Assembly: GCA_900315885.1 (NCBI GenBank)
Contig: ONAT01000009.1
Location: 1-48,839, forward strand
Length of the DNA stretch: 48,839 bases
Direction: 5' to 3'
DNA from: an uncultured Erysipelotrichaceae bacterium
Lineage (GTDB): Bacteria; Bacillota_I; Bacilli_A; RFN20; CAG-826
The notes below the pieces were generated by a model that worked only from the letters and a program-made list of their open reading frames with translations, was not told where the DNA came from and did no database searches. The translations under genes were made by a program, and so were the position numbers. How positions within the stretch are numbered: position 1 is the first letter of the stretch; the number at the start of each line of letters is the position of its first letter. Shown here in pieces: positions 16,437-25,854 of this stretch.

Positions 16437-17792
16437 CTAATCAGCACTCCTTCCTTGTACTTCTTCAAAACTCTTACCTGCAACAAGACCATCAATTTGT
16501 GTACTAATTTCGATTGCGACACCAACAACGATGATTAAGCCAGTTCCACCTAACGCTAAGGATTGAGGCAATACATTGGTCAATACTAATACGACAGGTA
16601 AAGCAGCAATCAACGCTAAGGAAATTGCACCGATAAATGTAACACGATTTAAGACCTTGCTAACATATCTTTCAGTTTCATTACCTGGTTTAATTCCAGG
16701 AATGTAAGAACCATTTTTTTGGAAATTCTCTGCTAATTGCTCAGGATTAATTTGTAATGAAGAATAGAAGAATGTGAAGGCAATAATTAGAACGACATAA
16801 ATAATTAAGCCCCATGGCATTTGCCATGTTTGACCATTAAACCAAGGCATAGTGGTCATTTTTGAACTTGAGAATACATTTAGCCATTCAGCTTCAGTAT
16901 CTGCTCCTTCAATGAAACTCACAATTACTTGTGGCGCCATCATAATCGATGAAGCAAAGATAACAGGAATTACGCCAGCAGAGTTAATCTTAATTGGTAA
17001 GAAACTTGCTTGGCTATACTTTTGTCCAGCACCGGATTTACCTGCGTGTTGAACTGGTATTTTTCTTTTAGAACTTTCAATAAAGATAACGAATGTGATA
17101 ATTGCAATATAAGCAACTAAGTATAATAAGAATCTACCAACTCCACTTAATATTAAGGATGCAACTCCAGTTGGAATAGATTTACTTAAATATTGAGAGA
17201 AAGCTTGTAAGATTTGCGTTGGTAATGAGACAACAATACCAGCAAAGATGATAACAGAGATACCATTACCAATACCTTTAACAGATATTTGGTCACCGAG
17301 CCACATAACTAACATGCCACCTGCTACCAAGACAGTAACAATATAAGCATAAGTTAAGAACTCAGAATTACCAATCGTCGATAACTCAATGTAATTAGTC
17401 GCTTGCATCGTCTTAATGATACCATAAGCTTGTACAGCTCCTAATAAAAGAGTTAAGTAACGAGTTGCCATTTCCATCTTTTTTCGTCCGTATTGACCTT
17501 GCTTATTCAATTCAGATAAAGCAGGTAATACATCCATTGAAAGTAATTGGACAATAATTTGTGCCGTGATATATGGTGAAACCCCTAAGGCGAAGATGGA
17601 GAAACTTGATAACGCTCCACCGCCTAAAAGGTTCATCATAGAGAGAGCGTCACTATCTGACCAGTCTCCCACAATCTTGACACCAGGAACCGCAATTGCA
17701 GCTCCGATTCTAAATACTAATAAAATCATTAATGTAAAGAAGATACGATCAACGATTTCTTTATTCTTGAAGATTTGTCCGAGTTTTTTCAT
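16437..17792 (-). CDS. secY: Preprotein translocase subunit SecY
   Basis: SecY is the ten-helix pore of the Sec export channel. I choose the start MKKLGQIFKNKEIVDRIFF, which follows GAGGT by nine bases, giving 451 residues; the 26 extra upstream codons lie inside rplO. Conserved parts include the plug region (GGGALSSFSIFALGVSPYITAQII), NPEQLAENFQKNGSYIPGIKPG in the cytoplasmic loop, and GGTGLIIVVGVA near the end. It is slightly longer than the Bacillus protein, from a loop around FIEGADTEAEWLN. The partner secE lies at 889-1083. Confidence 0.98.
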   Translation of the reverse strand: MKKLGQIFKNKEIVDRIFFTLMILLVFRIGAAIAVPGVKIVGDWSDSDALSMMNLLGGGALSSFSIFALGVSPYITAQIIVQLLSMDVLPALSELNKQGQYGRKKMEMATRYLTLLLGAVQAYGIIKTMQATNYIELSTIGNSEFLTYAYIVTVLVAGGMLVMWLGDQISVKGIGNGISVIIFAGIVVSLPTQILQAFSQYLSKSIPTGVASLILSGVGRFLLYLVAYIAIITFVIFIESSKRKIPVQHAGKSGAGQKYSQASFLPIKINSAGVIPVIFASSIMMAPQVIVSFIEGADTEAEWLNVFSSSKMTTMPWFNGQTWQMPWGLIIYVVLIIAFTFFYSSLQINPEQLAENFQKNGSYIPGIKPGNETERYVSKVLNRVTFIGAISLALIAALPVVLVLTNVLPQSLALGGTGLIIVVGVAIEISTQIDGLVAGKSFEEVQGRSAD

Positions 17793-17793
17793 A

Positions 17794-18234
17794 TTACAAT
17801 ACCTCGGTTGTTCCGCCAGCATTCTTAATAGCTTCTTCAGCAGTCTTTGAGAATTTATGAGCAGAAACATTTAACTTAACATTAAGTTTGCCGTTTCCTA
17901 AAATTTTAACTCCATTATATTCTTTACGGACTAAGCCGACTTCTTTTAACAATGCAGGTGTAACATTTGTGCCTTCTTCGAATCTGTTTAACATTTCAAC
18001 GTTGACAATAGCGTAGTCAACACGTGAAATATTGTTAAATCCACGTTTTGGTAGACGACGGAATAAAGGGTTTTGTCCTCCTTCAAATCCTAGACGGACT
18101 CCGCCACCACTTCTAGCGTTTTGACCTTTGGTACCTTTACCAGCGGTCTTACCATTTCCGGATCCAATTCCACGGCCAGCGCGGAATCCTTTTTTTCTTG
18201 ATCCTTCTACGTATTCGAGTTCATGCAGTTTCAT
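17794..18234 (-). CDS. rplO: 50S ribosomal protein L15
   Basis: L15 is a late-assembly large-subunit protein. From the ATG of [22 protein letters not shown] it has 146 residues, the Bacillus length; a GTG three codons earlier overlaps the GGGAGG site. The glycine-rich basic N-terminus ([19 protein letters not shown]) and the [10 protein letters not shown] motif are clear. It follows rpsE directly with a 41-base gap, so rpmD (L30), normally between them, is absent. Confidence 0.97.
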   Translation of the reverse strand: MKLHELEYVEGSRKKGFRAGRGIGSGNGKTAGKGTKGQNARSGGGVRLGFEGGQNPLFRRLPKRGFNNISRVDYAIVNVEMLNRFEEGTNVTPALLKEVGLVRKEYNGVKILGNGKLNVKLNVSAHKFSKTAEEAIKNAGGTTEVL

Positions 18235-18275
18235 ATTTTGCACCTCCCTATAAAATATTGTGTTTTGGTTTTAAA

Positions 18276-18872
18276 CTATTTACGTAATTCTTTAACTACG
18301 TTATATGATTTAACATTATTCAAGCCATTTACTGTAGCACGAATAACGTTAATTGGTGTACGTGAGCCATAGACTTTTGAGTAAATATTTTTAACACCAG
18401 CTAATTCTAAGACAGCACGGACTGGACCACCAGCGATGATTCCAGTACCTTCAGGTGCAGGTTTTAATAAAACCTTACATGCGCCAAATTCACCATTAAT
18501 TTCGTGTGAAATTGTATCGCCTTTTACTAAGTGAATACGGAACATATTCTTCTTAGCTGCTTCTGTTGCTTTCTTAATTGCATCTGGGACTTCGCCAGCC
18601 TTGCCAGTTCCATAGCCGAAACGGCCTTTGCCATCACCAATAACCATGAGAGCAGCAAATCTCATATGACGTCCGCCCTTAACAGTTTTACTAATACGGT
18701 TGATAGATACAACACGTTCTGTAAATTCTTTTTCTGGTTTTTCGCGACGGAACTCTTTGCGACCACCTCTGCGATTACCATGAGGACGACGTTCAGCTCT
18801 AGGAGCTTTTGCTTCAGTATTAGATGTTTCTTTTACTTCTTCAGTAACTTTTGTTTCTTGTTCTTCTAACAT
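18276..18872 (-). CDS. rpsE: 30S ribosomal protein S5 with extended N-terminus
   Basis: S5 contributes to decoding fidelity near the mRNA entry. The 198-residue product has the double-stranded-RNA-binding-like N-domain ([35 protein letters not shown]) and the C-domain ([22 protein letters not shown]). About 45 residues rich in glutamate, lysine and arginine precede the core, making it some 30 residues longer than in Bacillus. The first ATG has a good AGGAGG, so the extension is likely translated. It lies between rplR and rplO. Confidence 0.97.
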   Translation of the reverse strand: MLEEQETKVTEEVKETSNTEAKAPRAERRPHGNRRGGRKEFRREKPEKEFTERVVSINRISKTVKGGRHMRFAALMVIGDGKGRFGYGTGKAGEVPDAIKKATEAAKKNMFRIHLVKGDTISHEINGEFGACKVLLKPAPEGTGIIAGGPVRAVLELAGVKNIYSKVYGSRTPINVIRATVNGLNNVKSYNVVKELRK

Positions 18873-18883
18873 ACATGTACCTC

Positions 18884-19240
18884 CTAGAACTCTAAGCCTG
18901 CTTCACGAGCGGCTTCTGCGACTGCTTTAATACGTCCATGATATACATAACCAGAACGATCAAAGACAACTTTTTTAATTCCTAAAGCTATTGCTTTTTC
19001 AGCGATATCTTTACCAACGGCTGTAGCGGCTTCGATATTTCCACCATTAGCTAACTTAAGAGCAACTGATGATGAACTTACCAAAGTGACACCTTTGACA
19101 TCGTCGATAATTTGAGCATGGATATTAGCGTTAGCACGATAAACACTTAAACGTGGTGTTTCAGCAGTTCCACTAATTTTTGCACGTACACGTTGATGAC
19201 GTCTTTCACGTACAACTCTTCTTGATTCTTTATTAATCAT
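18884..19240 (-). CDS. rplR: 50S ribosomal protein L18
   Basis: L18 binds 5S rRNA together with L5 and attaches it to the large subunit. The 118-residue product has the basic N-terminus ([19 protein letters not shown]), [18 protein letters not shown] and the C-terminal [32 protein letters not shown] precedes the ATG. It lies between rplF and rpsE. No oddities. Confidence 0.98.
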   Translation of the reverse strand: MINKESRRVVRERRHQRVRAKISGTAETPRLSVYRANANIHAQIIDDVKGVTLVSSSSVALKLANGGNIEAATAVGKDIAEKAIALGIKKVVFDRSGYVYHGRIKAVAEAAREAGLEF

Positions 19241-19261
19241 GTTTCATTTCCTCCTTACCGA

Positions 19262-19804
19262 CTATTTCTTACCAGCACGTTTTCCTTCTTTACGAAGAAT
19301 AAACTCATTTTCGTATTTAATACCTTTTCCTTTATAAGGTTCAGGTTTACGAACTGCACGAATTCTTGCAGCTGTTTGTCCAACTGCTTGACGATCTGCA
19401 CCTTCAATAACTACTTCAGTAATTGATGGTGTAGAAATCTTGACGCCTGCATCTGGTTCGATAACTACTTCGTGAGAATAACCAATATTTAATACTAGGT
19501 TTTCTCCTCTCATAGCTGCACGATATCCAATACCGACGATAACAAGTTTCTTTTTAAATCCTTCAGAAACACCAACAACCATGTTGTGTAACAATGCACG
19601 GGTTGTACCATGAATTGTCTTCATAGTGATGGAATCATCAGGACGAGCAACTGTCATATGTTCACCTTCAACTTTGATGACCATGTGAGGGTTGAAAGTA
19701 TTTGTTAAAGTTCCTTTTGGTCCTTTAACTGTAACTGTGTTGTTATTATTTTCAATAGTAACACCAGCAGGAATTGTAATAATTCTGTTACCAATACGTG
19801 ACAT
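19262..19804 (-). CDS. rplF: 50S ribosomal protein L6
   Basis: L6 lies at the base of the L7/L12 stalk near the sarcin-ricin loop. The 180-residue protein has two similar alpha/beta domains and the conserved C-terminal signature PEPYKGKGIKYENE. Length is within one residue of the Bacillus protein. AGGAGG precedes the ATG, and rpsH ends 12 bases upstream. Confidence 0.98.
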   Translation of the reverse strand: MSRIGNRIITIPAGVTIENNNNTVTVKGPKGTLTNTFNPHMVIKVEGEHMTVARPDDSITMKTIHGTTRALLHNMVVGVSEGFKKKLVIVGIGYRAAMRGENLVLNIGYSHEVVIEPDAGVKISTPSITEVVIEGADRQAVGQTAARIRAVRKPEPYKGKGIKYENEFILRKEGKRAGKK

Positions 19805-19816
19805 TATTACTACCTC

Positions 19817-20212
19817 CTACCATACATAAGCGATAACTTCGCCGCCGATGCCTAATGCACGGGCTTTTTTATCACTCATTACACCTTGTGATGTTGAAAT
19901 AATTGCAACACCTAATCCTCTTAATACACGTGGGAGTTTGTCAGCAGGAACGTTGACACGTAATCCAGGTTTAGAGATTTTCTTTAAACCAGAGATAACA
20001 CGTACTCCGTCTTCAGCGTATTTGAGAGTGATTGTTAATTCTTTTTTTGCATCACCAAGAACGACATAATCAGTAATAAAGCCTTCTTCTTTTAAGATTT
20101 CAGCAATACGTACTTTCATATTTGAACTTGGCATTGTAACTGCTTCGTGACGCATAACATTTGCGTTACGAATTCTTGTAAGCATATCTGCAACAGGATC
20201 TGTCATAACCAT
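19817..20212 (-). CDS. rpsH: 30S ribosomal protein S8
   Basis: S8 binds the central domain of 16S rRNA and, in several bacteria, represses the spc operon by binding its mRNA. The 131-residue product starts [15 protein letters not shown] after two extra codons (MV) and ends [26 protein letters not shown], the S8 signature. The first ATG is ten bases from AGGAGG, the second sixteen, so I keep the first. Confidence 0.97.
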   Translation of the reverse strand: MVMTDPVADMLTRIRNANVMRHEAVTMPSSNMKVRIAEILKEEGFITDYVVLGDAKKELTITLKYAEDGVRVISGLKKISKPGLRVNVPADKLPRVLRGLGVAIISTSQGVMSDKKARALGIGGEVIAYVW

Positions 20213-20232
20213 AATTATTTTTCCTCCTTCGC

Positions 20233-20418
20233 TTACCAGCTTGCCTTTTTCATTCCTGGAATTTCACCTTTGTAAGCTAATTCACGGAGACAAATACGGC
20301 ATAATTTGAATTTACGAATAACAGAGTGAGGACGTCCACAGCGTTCACAACGTGTATATTCTCTTACTGCAAATTTTTGTGGTTTTGCACAACGAACTTT
20401 AATAGATGTTTTTGCCAT
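20233..20418 (-). CDS. rpsN: 30S ribosomal protein S14, zinc-binding short form
   Basis: S14 lies in the head of the small subunit. The 61-residue product is the short C+ type with C24, C27, C40 and C43 in [20 protein letters not shown] and the ending [11 protein letters not shown]. The zinc-free longer paralogue, if present, is elsewhere. AGGAGG precedes the ATG. It sits between rplE and rpsH. Confidence 0.98.
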   Translation of the reverse strand: MAKTSIKVRCAKPQKFAVREYTRCERCGRPHSVIRKFKLCRICLRELAYKGEIPGMKKASW

Positions 20419-20432
20419 TTTGCTTGTCCTCC

Positions 20433-20972
20433 TTACTTATGGAATGGCATACCGAGTAATTGAAGCAATGTGAATGCTTCTTCATCAGTATTTGCTGTTG
20501 TTACAACAACAATATCCATACCACGAATTTTTGAAACTTTCTCATAACTAATTTCTGGGAAAATTACTTGCTCTTTGATACCTAAAGTATAATTACCACG
20601 GCCATCAAATGCATTTTTACTTACACCACGGAAATCTCTAACACGTGGTAATGTAATTGAAATTAACTTATCGAGGAATTCGTACATTCTTTCTCCTCTT
20701 AAAGTTACTTTGCAACCAATTGCTTGTCCTTCACGTAATTTGAAAGAAGCAATTGATTTTTTAGCTCTTGTAACTACTGGTTTTTGACCAGAGATAAGAG
20801 TTAATTCTGCAACAGAGTCATCTAATAATTTAGAGTTTGTTGTTGCATCACCAACACCGACATTAATAACGATCTTTTCAAGATGTGGTACTTGCATTTT
20901 GGAAGAATAGTTGTATTTCTCCATTAAAGCAGGTACGATTTCGGTAACGTATTTTTCTTTTAATCTATTCAT
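20433..20972 (-). CDS. rplE: 50S ribosomal protein L5
   Basis: L5 binds 5S rRNA and forms the bridge to S13 at the subunit interface. The 179-residue protein has [50 protein letters not shown] and [18 protein letters not shown], all typical. Same length as in Bacillus. AGGAGG precedes the ATG. It follows rplX by 14 bases. Confidence 0.98.
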   Translation of the reverse strand: MNRLKEKYVTEIVPALMEKYNYSSKMQVPHLEKIVINVGVGDATTNSKLLDDSVAELTLISGQKPVVTRAKKSIASFKLREGQAIGCKVTLRGERMYEFLDKLISITLPRVRDFRGVSKNAFDGRGNYTLGIKEQVIFPEISYEKVSKIRGMDIVVVTTANTDEEAFTLLQLLGMPFHK

Positions 20973-20986
20973 AATACTTTTACCTC

Positions 20987-21295
20987 CTATTTAACAACGC
21001 TCTTGCTAGCCTTTGTTACACGGACTTTTTCGCCCTTGACAACTTCGTAGCCAACGCGTGTTGCTTTCTTTGTTTTTGGATCGACTAATGCGACATTGCT
21101 AACATGAATAGGAGCAAAGATATCTAAAATTGCACCCTCTGGGTTAGCTTGTGTAGGTTTCTTATGTTTCTTGTGAACATTAACGCCTTCGACAACGACA
21201 CGGTTTAAACGTGGATAAGCTTTTTGAACTACACCAGTTTTGCCTTTGTCAGCTCCAGCGATAACGATAACCGTATCACCTTTTTTGATTTTCAT
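20987..21295 (-). CDS. rplX: 50S ribosomal protein L24
   Basis: L24 is an early assembly protein that binds 23S rRNA near the tunnel exit and has a KOW motif. Start taken at [19 protein letters not shown], eight bases after AAGGAG, giving 102 residues; a GTG six codons earlier overlaps the rplN stop region. [22 protein letters not shown] is the conserved centre. It lies between rplN and rplE. Confidence 0.97.
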   Translation of the reverse strand: MKIKKGDTVIVIAGADKGKTGVVQKAYPRLNRVVVEGVNVHKKHKKPTQANPEGAILDIFAPIHVSNVALVDPKTKKATRVGYEVVKGEKVRVTKASKSVVK

Positions 21296-21312
21296 ATTTC
21301 TTTCTCCTTTCA

Positions 21313-21687
21313 CTATAATACTTCGATAGCTAATGAGACAATTTTCATGAATTTATCTCCAGCATCACGAAGTTCACGAGCGACAGGTCCGAAGACACGT
21401 GTGCCACGTGGAGTACCATCATCATTGATTAAGACAACTGCGTTGTCATCAAATGCGATAGTGGAACCATCAGGTCTGTTGTAAGCCTTTTTAGTTCTAA
21501 CAATGACACCTTTAACAATGTCACCTTTTTTAACTTTTCCGTTTGGAATAGCATCTTTTACAGCACATAAGACAATGTCTCCTACTCCTGCACTTTTGCG
21601 GTAGGAACCACCATATAGGCGGAAGGCACGTACTGACTTAGCACCAGTGTTATCTGCTACAACAAGATTTGTTTCTGTTTGTATCAT
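21313..21687 (-). CDS. rplN: 50S ribosomal protein L14
   Basis: L14 forms an intersubunit bridge and binds the silencing factor RsfS in many bacteria. The 124-residue protein starts [19 protein letters not shown] and has [22 protein letters not shown] and [13 protein letters not shown]. Standard length. AGGAGG precedes the ATG. It lies between rpsQ and rplX. Confidence 0.98.
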   Translation of the reverse strand: MIQTETNLVVADNTGAKSVRAFRLYGGSYRKSAGVGDIVLCAVKDAIPNGKVKKGDIVKGVIVRTKKAYNRPDGSTIAFDDNAVVLINDDGTPRGTRVFGPVARELRDAGDKFMKIVSLAIEVL

Positions 21688-21701
21688 AAATAAACTTCCT
21701 C

Positions 21702-21971
21702 CTATTTAACTTCTTCGTTTTCTGTATTAATAACAGCAACTAAACGATAACGTTTTAAAGCTGATAAAGGACGTGTTTCCATGATTGTAACGACATCGCC
21801 AACTTTTGCGACATTGTTTTCATCATGTGCTAAATATTTTTTAGCATACTTAACTCTCTTACCATACTTTGGGTGTCTTTTGTGAGTTTCGACTAAAACT
21901 GTAATTGTTTTGTCCATTTTGTCAGATGTAACTACACCTTGTAGTACACGACGGGTATTTCTTTCTTCCAT
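21702..21971 (-). CDS. rpsQ: 30S ribosomal protein S17
   Basis: S17 is a primary 16S rRNA-binding protein with an OB fold. The 89-residue product has [34 protein letters not shown] and [15 protein letters not shown]. Length is within two residues of Bacillus. GGAGG precedes the ATG. It lies between rpmC and rplN. Confidence 0.98.
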   Translation of the reverse strand: MEERNTRRVLQGVVTSDKMDKTITVLVETHKRHPKYGKRVKYAKKYLAHDENNVAKVGDVVTIMETRPLSALKRYRLVAVINTENEEVK

Positions 21972-21983
21972 GTTTCAGTCCTC

Positions 21984-22181
21984 CTATTTAATTCCCAATT
22001 CACGTTCTCTAAGAACGGTATTGATACGGGCAATATCCTTACGGATAAAATTCAATTGTTTAGGTTGTTCTAATTGTCCAACTGCTTGTTTACGGCGTAA
22101 GTTGAATAATTCTTCCTTCAATTGATAAACTTTTTCATTAAGTTCGGTAGTGCTTAATTGTCTAATTTCACTTAATTTCAT
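21984..22181 (-). CDS. rpmC: 50S ribosomal protein L29
   Basis: L29 sits at the tunnel exit, where trigger factor and SRP dock. The 65-residue two-helix protein starts MKLSEIRQLSTTELNEKVYQLKEELFNLRRKQAVGQL and ends with the usual arginine-rich helix (IARINTVLRERELG). It begins two bases after the rplP stop, with GAAAGGGTG as ribosome binding site. Confidence 0.97.
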   Translation of the reverse strand: MKLSEIRQLSTTELNEKVYQLKEELFNLRRKQAVGQLEQPKQLNFIRKDIARINTVLRERELGIK

Positions 22182-22183
22182 GT

Positions 22184-22603
22184 TTATTCACCCTTTCTTT
22201 CTCTTGCGATTACACGTGTTTTGATTGGGAGCTTATAAGCTGCTAAGCGTAATGCTTCGCGAGCATCTGCTTCTGCAATACCACCCATTTCAAACATAAC
22301 ACGGCCTGTTTTTACAACAGCGACCCATGATTCTGGGGAACCTTTACCGGAACCCATACGAACTTCGGCAGGTTTCTTTGTTTTTGCCATTTGTGGGAAA
22401 ATACGAATCCAAACTTGGCCAGCTCTTTTTGTGTATCTTGATAAGACAACACGAGCAGCTTCGATTTGACGAGCAGTAATGTAATTTCCTGACATAGCTT
22501 GGAGACCAAATTCACCAAATGAAACTTCATTACCAGCTTTAGATTTTCCTTCGTACTTTAGACTATGTGGTCTTCTGTACTTAACTCTCTTTGGTTGTAA
22601 CAT
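22184..22603 (-). CDS. rplP: 50S ribosomal protein L16
   Basis: L16 positions the A-site tRNA acceptor end. The 139-residue product starts [21 protein letters not shown] and has [41 protein letters not shown] and [22 protein letters not shown]. Slightly shorter than in Bacillus (144), at the C-terminus. It follows rpsC by five bases. Confidence 0.98.
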   Translation of the reverse strand: MLQPKRVKYRRPHSLKYEGKSKAGNEVSFGEFGLQAMSGNYITARQIEAARVVLSRYTKRAGQVWIRIFPQMAKTKKPAEVRMGSGKGSPESWVAVVKTGRVMFEMGGIAEADAREALRLAAYKLPIKTRVIARERKGE

Positions 22604-22608
22604 GTGAA

Positions 22609-23280
22609 TTATTCTCCTTTCTTGCTAACATTCTTAACAGGGCGAACTTCACCACGGCAAATCCAGACTTTAACGCCTAAACGGCCATAAGTTGTTGCTG
22701 CTTCTGCTAAAGCATAGTCAATATCTGAACGAAGTGTATGTAGAGGGATAATACCTTCTTTATAACCTTCGCTACGAGCGATATCAGCACCGCCTAAACG
22801 ACCTGATACAAGAGTTCTACAGCCTTTTGCGCCAGCTTTACGAACATCTCTAATTGCCATCTTTTGAGCAGTTCTGAATGAAGCACGTTCTTCTAATTTG
22901 CGTGCGATTGTTTGTGCAACAATGTTTGCATCAAGATTTGGTTCTTTTACGTCAACAATTTCCAAATTGAATTTTTGCTTCTTTAAAATTTTAGCCAATT
23001 GTTTCTTGACAGCATTAATGTTGTCACCATTTTGACCAAGAGCGACACCTGGACGAGCAACGTGAACCATAATTCTGATAAAGTTGCTTGTTTCAGTTTT
23101 TTGTCTCTCAATGTCAATGTGTGAGACAAGAGCATCTTTTAATGCTTTTGATAAGAATTCACGAATTTTAATATCTTCGTTTAAGAAGGTAGCGAAATCT
23201 TGATTGTTAGCATACCATCTTGAATGCCAATCACGATTGACACCAAAACGCATACCATTTGGATTTACTTTTTGACCCAT
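22609..23280 (-). CDS. rpsC: 30S ribosomal protein S3
   Basis: S3 lines the mRNA entry channel. The 223-residue product starts [18 protein letters not shown], contains a KH domain with [18 protein letters not shown], and a C-terminal domain with [14 protein letters not shown] and [17 protein letters not shown] precedes the ATG. It lies between rplV and rplP. Confidence 0.98.
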   Translation of the reverse strand: MGQKVNPNGMRFGVNRDWHSRWYANNQDFATFLNEDIKIREFLSKALKDALVSHIDIERQKTETSNFIRIMVHVARPGVALGQNGDNINAVKKQLAKILKKQKFNLEIVDVKEPNLDANIVAQTIARKLEERASFRTAQKMAIRDVRKAGAKGCRTLVSGRLGGADIARSEGYKEGIIPLHTLRSDIDYALAEAATTYGRLGVKVWICRGEVRPVKNVSKKGE

Positions 23281-23294
23281 AAACTTGCTTCCTC

Positions 23295-23636
23295 CTATCT
23301 TTCTTTGACCACAACGGTAATGTGGGCAGTTCTTTTTACTAAACCTGATGCAGATCCTTTAGCACGAGGTAAATATCTCTTCATGCGTGGACCATCATTT
23401 GCATAGATTTCAGCGACATATAATTTATCTTCATCCATTTCATGGTTGTTAACTGCATTAGCAGCTGCTGATCTAATAAGTTTGTCTACGATTGCTGTAG
23501 CTGATTTATTAGTGTTAGCTAAAATCCCTAATGCTACTTTAACATCCTTGCCACGGACTAAGTCGATAACTAAACGACATTTTCTTGGAGTAACTCTTAC
23601 TGATGTAACTGTTGCTTTTGCTTCTGTTGCTTTCAT
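23295..23636 (-). CDS. rplV: 50S ribosomal protein L22
   Basis: L22 has a long beta-hairpin that lines the peptide exit tunnel; changes there give macrolide resistance. The 113-residue protein has VRVTPRKCRLVIDLVRGKDV, ANAVNNHEMDEDKLYVAEIYANDGP and PRAKGSASGLVKRTAHITVVVKE. Same length as in Bacillus. AAGGAG precedes the ATG. Confidence 0.98.
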   Translation of the reverse strand: MKATEAKATVTSVRVTPRKCRLVIDLVRGKDVKVALGILANTNKSATAIVDKLIRSAAANAVNNHEMDEDKLYVAEIYANDGPRMKRYLPRAKGSASGLVKRTAHITVVVKER

Positions 23637-23649
23637 AATTCTCTACTCC

Positions 23650-23943
23650 TTACTTTGCGGCATTAGCAGCTTTATCTTCTGCTGTATGTCCGGTGTGTCC
23701 TTTGTATGTACGTGTAGGTGCAAATTCACCTAATTTGTGTCCAACCATATCCTCAGTAACATAAACTGTAATATGTTCGTGACCATTATATACTGCAAAG
23801 GTATGTTCAACGAATTGTGGGTAAATCATTGATCTTCTTGACCAAGTTTTAATGATTTCTTTTTTGTTTGCGGCATTAAGTGCTTCAACTTTTTTCATTA
23901 AGTGTTCATCACAGAATGCGCCTTTTTTCGTACTACGAGCCAT
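23650..23943 (-). CDS. rpsS: 30S ribosomal protein S19
   Basis: S19 binds S13 in the head of the small subunit. The 97-residue protein has [39 protein letters not shown] and the signature [18 protein letters not shown]. Slightly longer than usual at the C-terminus. AGGAGG precedes the ATG. It lies between rplB and rplV. Confidence 0.98.
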   Translation of the reverse strand: MARSTKKGAFCDEHLMKKVEALNAANKKEIIKTWSRRSMIYPQFVEHTFAVYNGHEHITVYVTEDMVGHKLGEFAPTRTYKGHTGHTAEDKAANAAK

Positions 23944-23965
23944 TTTTCATTTCCTCCTTTGCCTA

Positions 23966-24796
23966 TTAACGGTCTCTTCTTCTAACGATTAATCTATTAG
24001 AAGATTTCTTTGTATTTCTTGTCTTGACACCAAGAGCTCTCTTGCCCCAAGGTGTACGTGGTGCATCACGTCCGACAGGACATTTACCTTCACCACCACC
24101 ATGTGGGTGATCACATGGGTTCATGACAGAACCACGAACTGTTGGGCGAATACCGTACCAACGATTTTTACCAGCCTTACCTAAATTGACTAAGTTCCAG
24201 TCTTCATTACCAACTTCACCGACTGTTGCACGGCATGTTGCTAAGACTTTACGAACTTCGGAACTTGCAAGACGGATAATAACATATTTTCCTTCTTTAC
24301 CAAGGACTTGTGCGCTTGTTCCAGCTGCACGGCATAATTGTCCACCCTTGCCTGGATATAATTCAATGTTGTGAACTAATGTACCTTCAGGGATGTTACC
24401 AATTAACATTGTGTTTCCAACTTTGATATCAACTGCTTCGCCAGAGATAACTTTATCTCCAACTTTGATACCTTTTGGAGCGATGATGTAAGCTTTAGCT
24501 CCATCAATATAATTAATTAAGCAGATATTTGCATTTCTGTTTGGATCGTATTCAATAGTTGCTACTGTTGCAACGATTCCATCTTTTACTCTCTTGAAGT
24601 CAACAAGACGATAATGGCGTTTATTTCCTCCACCAATGTGGCGAGTTGTGATGCGGCCATTATTGTTACGTCCGCCAGTCTTTTTTAGTTTAACTAATAA
24701 ACTTTTTTCAGGAGTGCTTGTTGTAATTTCTTCAAATGTCGAGTTTGTCATGTTACGACGGCTAGGTGTCGTCGGTTTGTATGTTCTAATTGACAT
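23966..24796 (-). CDS. rplB: 50S ribosomal protein L2
   Basis: L2 is required for subunit association and peptidyl-transferase formation. The 276-residue product starts [17 protein letters not shown] and contains [17 protein letters not shown] and the functionally critical [20 protein letters not shown] with its conserved histidine. It is close to the Bacillus length. TAGGAG precedes the ATG. A 61-base gap with a short inverted repeat (24833-24856) separates it from rplW, the largest gap in the superoperon. Confidence 0.98.
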   Translation of the reverse strand: MSIRTYKPTTPSRRNMTNSTFEEITTSTPEKSLLVKLKKTGGRNNNGRITTRHIGGGNKRHYRLVDFKRVKDGIVATVATIEYDPNRNANICLINYIDGAKAYIIAPKGIKVGDKVISGEAVDIKVGNTMLIGNIPEGTLVHNIELYPGKGGQLCRAAGTSAQVLGKEGKYVIIRLASSEVRKVLATCRATVGEVGNEDWNLVNLGKAGKNRWYGIRPTVRGSVMNPCDHPHGGGEGKCPVGRDAPRTPWGKRALGVKTRNTKKSSNRLIVRRRDR

Positions 24797-24857
24797 ATTT
24801 TCTTTCTCCTATATTTAATAATTTTTTTCTTATCCTTATATATATAATGATTAAGGA

Positions 24858-25196
24858 CTATTCTTTAAAGATATCTAAGGCTTCACCTTCAGCAAGTGTA
24901 ACCACTGCTTTTTTATATCCGGAAACCATTCCAGGATAACGTGTGCCTCTTTTTGCAGACTTTGCATCAACGTTAATAATGTTGACTTCTTTAACTTTGA
25001 CTTGGAATACTGATTCGAAAGCCATTTTGATTTCTGCGCGATTTGCTGTTTTTAAAACTTCAACAACAATCTTGTTTTGGTTTTGAGCCATTGCCATTGT
25101 CTTTTCAGTAATGATAGGACGGATAATGACATCAAATTGTTTCATAGTTGGTTTTGCGAAGCGCTTTTCTGCTGCTTCTACTTTTTTCTTTGCCAT
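24858..25196 (-). CDS. rplW: 50S ribosomal protein L23
   Basis: L23 lies at the tunnel exit and docks trigger factor and SRP. The 112-residue protein has the core VIIRPIITEKTMAMAQNQNKIVVEVLKTANRAEIKMAFESVFQV in parts, preceded by a lysine-rich extension of about 18 residues, and is longer than the 95-residue Bacillus protein. The ATG overlaps the rplD stop by one base (TAATG), with GGAGG inside the end of rplD. Confidence 0.97.
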   Translation of the reverse strand: MAKKKVEAAEKRFAKPTMKQFDVIIRPIITEKTMAMAQNQNKIVVEVLKTANRAEIKMAFESVFQVKVKEVNIINVDAKSAKRGTRYPGMVSGYKKAVVTLAEGEALDIFKE

Positions 25197-25840
25197 TAGT
25201 TAAGCGCCTCCTCAATCTTTTTGATAGCAGCCTTTGTTGTAACGACTGTATCAACATTTAATAAATCGTATACGCATACGTTGTCGGTTGGAACGATCAT
25301 TGTACCTGCAATGTTCTTTGCAGCATTAATGATGTTTTCGTTTTCTTCATCTAAGACAATAAGAACTTTCTTACCAGCCTTAACTGCTTTTAAAACTTCA
25401 ACCATTGATTTTGTTTTAGCTTCTGCTAATTCAAACTTGTCAATAACAACAATTGCTTTTTCTTTAGCTTTTAAAGATAATGCACTGCGTACTGCTAAGT
25501 TGTGAGCTTTGCTATTCATTGATAAAGAATAGTTTTGTCTGCCATCTGGTCCAAATACGGTACCACCGCCAACCCAAATTGGGGAACGGCTAGATCCTGC
25601 ACGAGCACGACCTGTACCTTTTTGCTTCCAAGGCTTTTTGCCACCGCCACTAACTTCTGAACGAACTTTAGTTTTTGCAGTAGCTTGGCGTTTGTTTGCT
25701 TGATAGACTTGAACAGCTTCAAACATAACAGCTTTGTTTGGTTCAATATTGAATATTTCGCCTTTAGCAGTCATTGTGCTAACATTTTCACCAGTCATTG
25801 AAACAACTGGAAGTTTGATATTCTTTACTTTCTCAGCCAT
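25196..25840 (-). CDS. rplD: 50S ribosomal protein L4
   Basis: L4 has a loop in the exit tunnel and in many bacteria represses the S10 operon. Start taken at MAEKVKNIKLPVV, about nine bases after GAGGT, giving 214 residues; a GTG five codons earlier is contiguous with that site. The conserved tunnel loop is KTKVRSEVSGGGKKPWKQKGTGRARAGS in parts. It is followed by an overlapping rplW. Confidence 0.97.
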   Translation of the reverse strand: MAEKVKNIKLPVVSMTGENVSTMTAKGEIFNIEPNKAVMFEAVQVYQANKRQATAKTKVRSEVSGGGKKPWKQKGTGRARAGSSRSPIWVGGGTVFGPDGRQNYSLSMNSKAHNLAVRSALSLKAKEKAIVVIDKFELAEAKTKSMVEVLKAVKAGKKVLIVLDEENENIINAAKNIAGTMIVPTDNVCVYDLLNVDTVVTTKAAIKKIEEALN

Positions 25841-25854
25841 TGTTTTAAACCTCA

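Noticed and set aside
24797-24857. Attenuator between rplW and rplB
   Set aside because: A TCCTTA/TAAGGA inverted repeat is present, but the stem is short and AT-rich and has no proper T run; not enough for a regulatory call.
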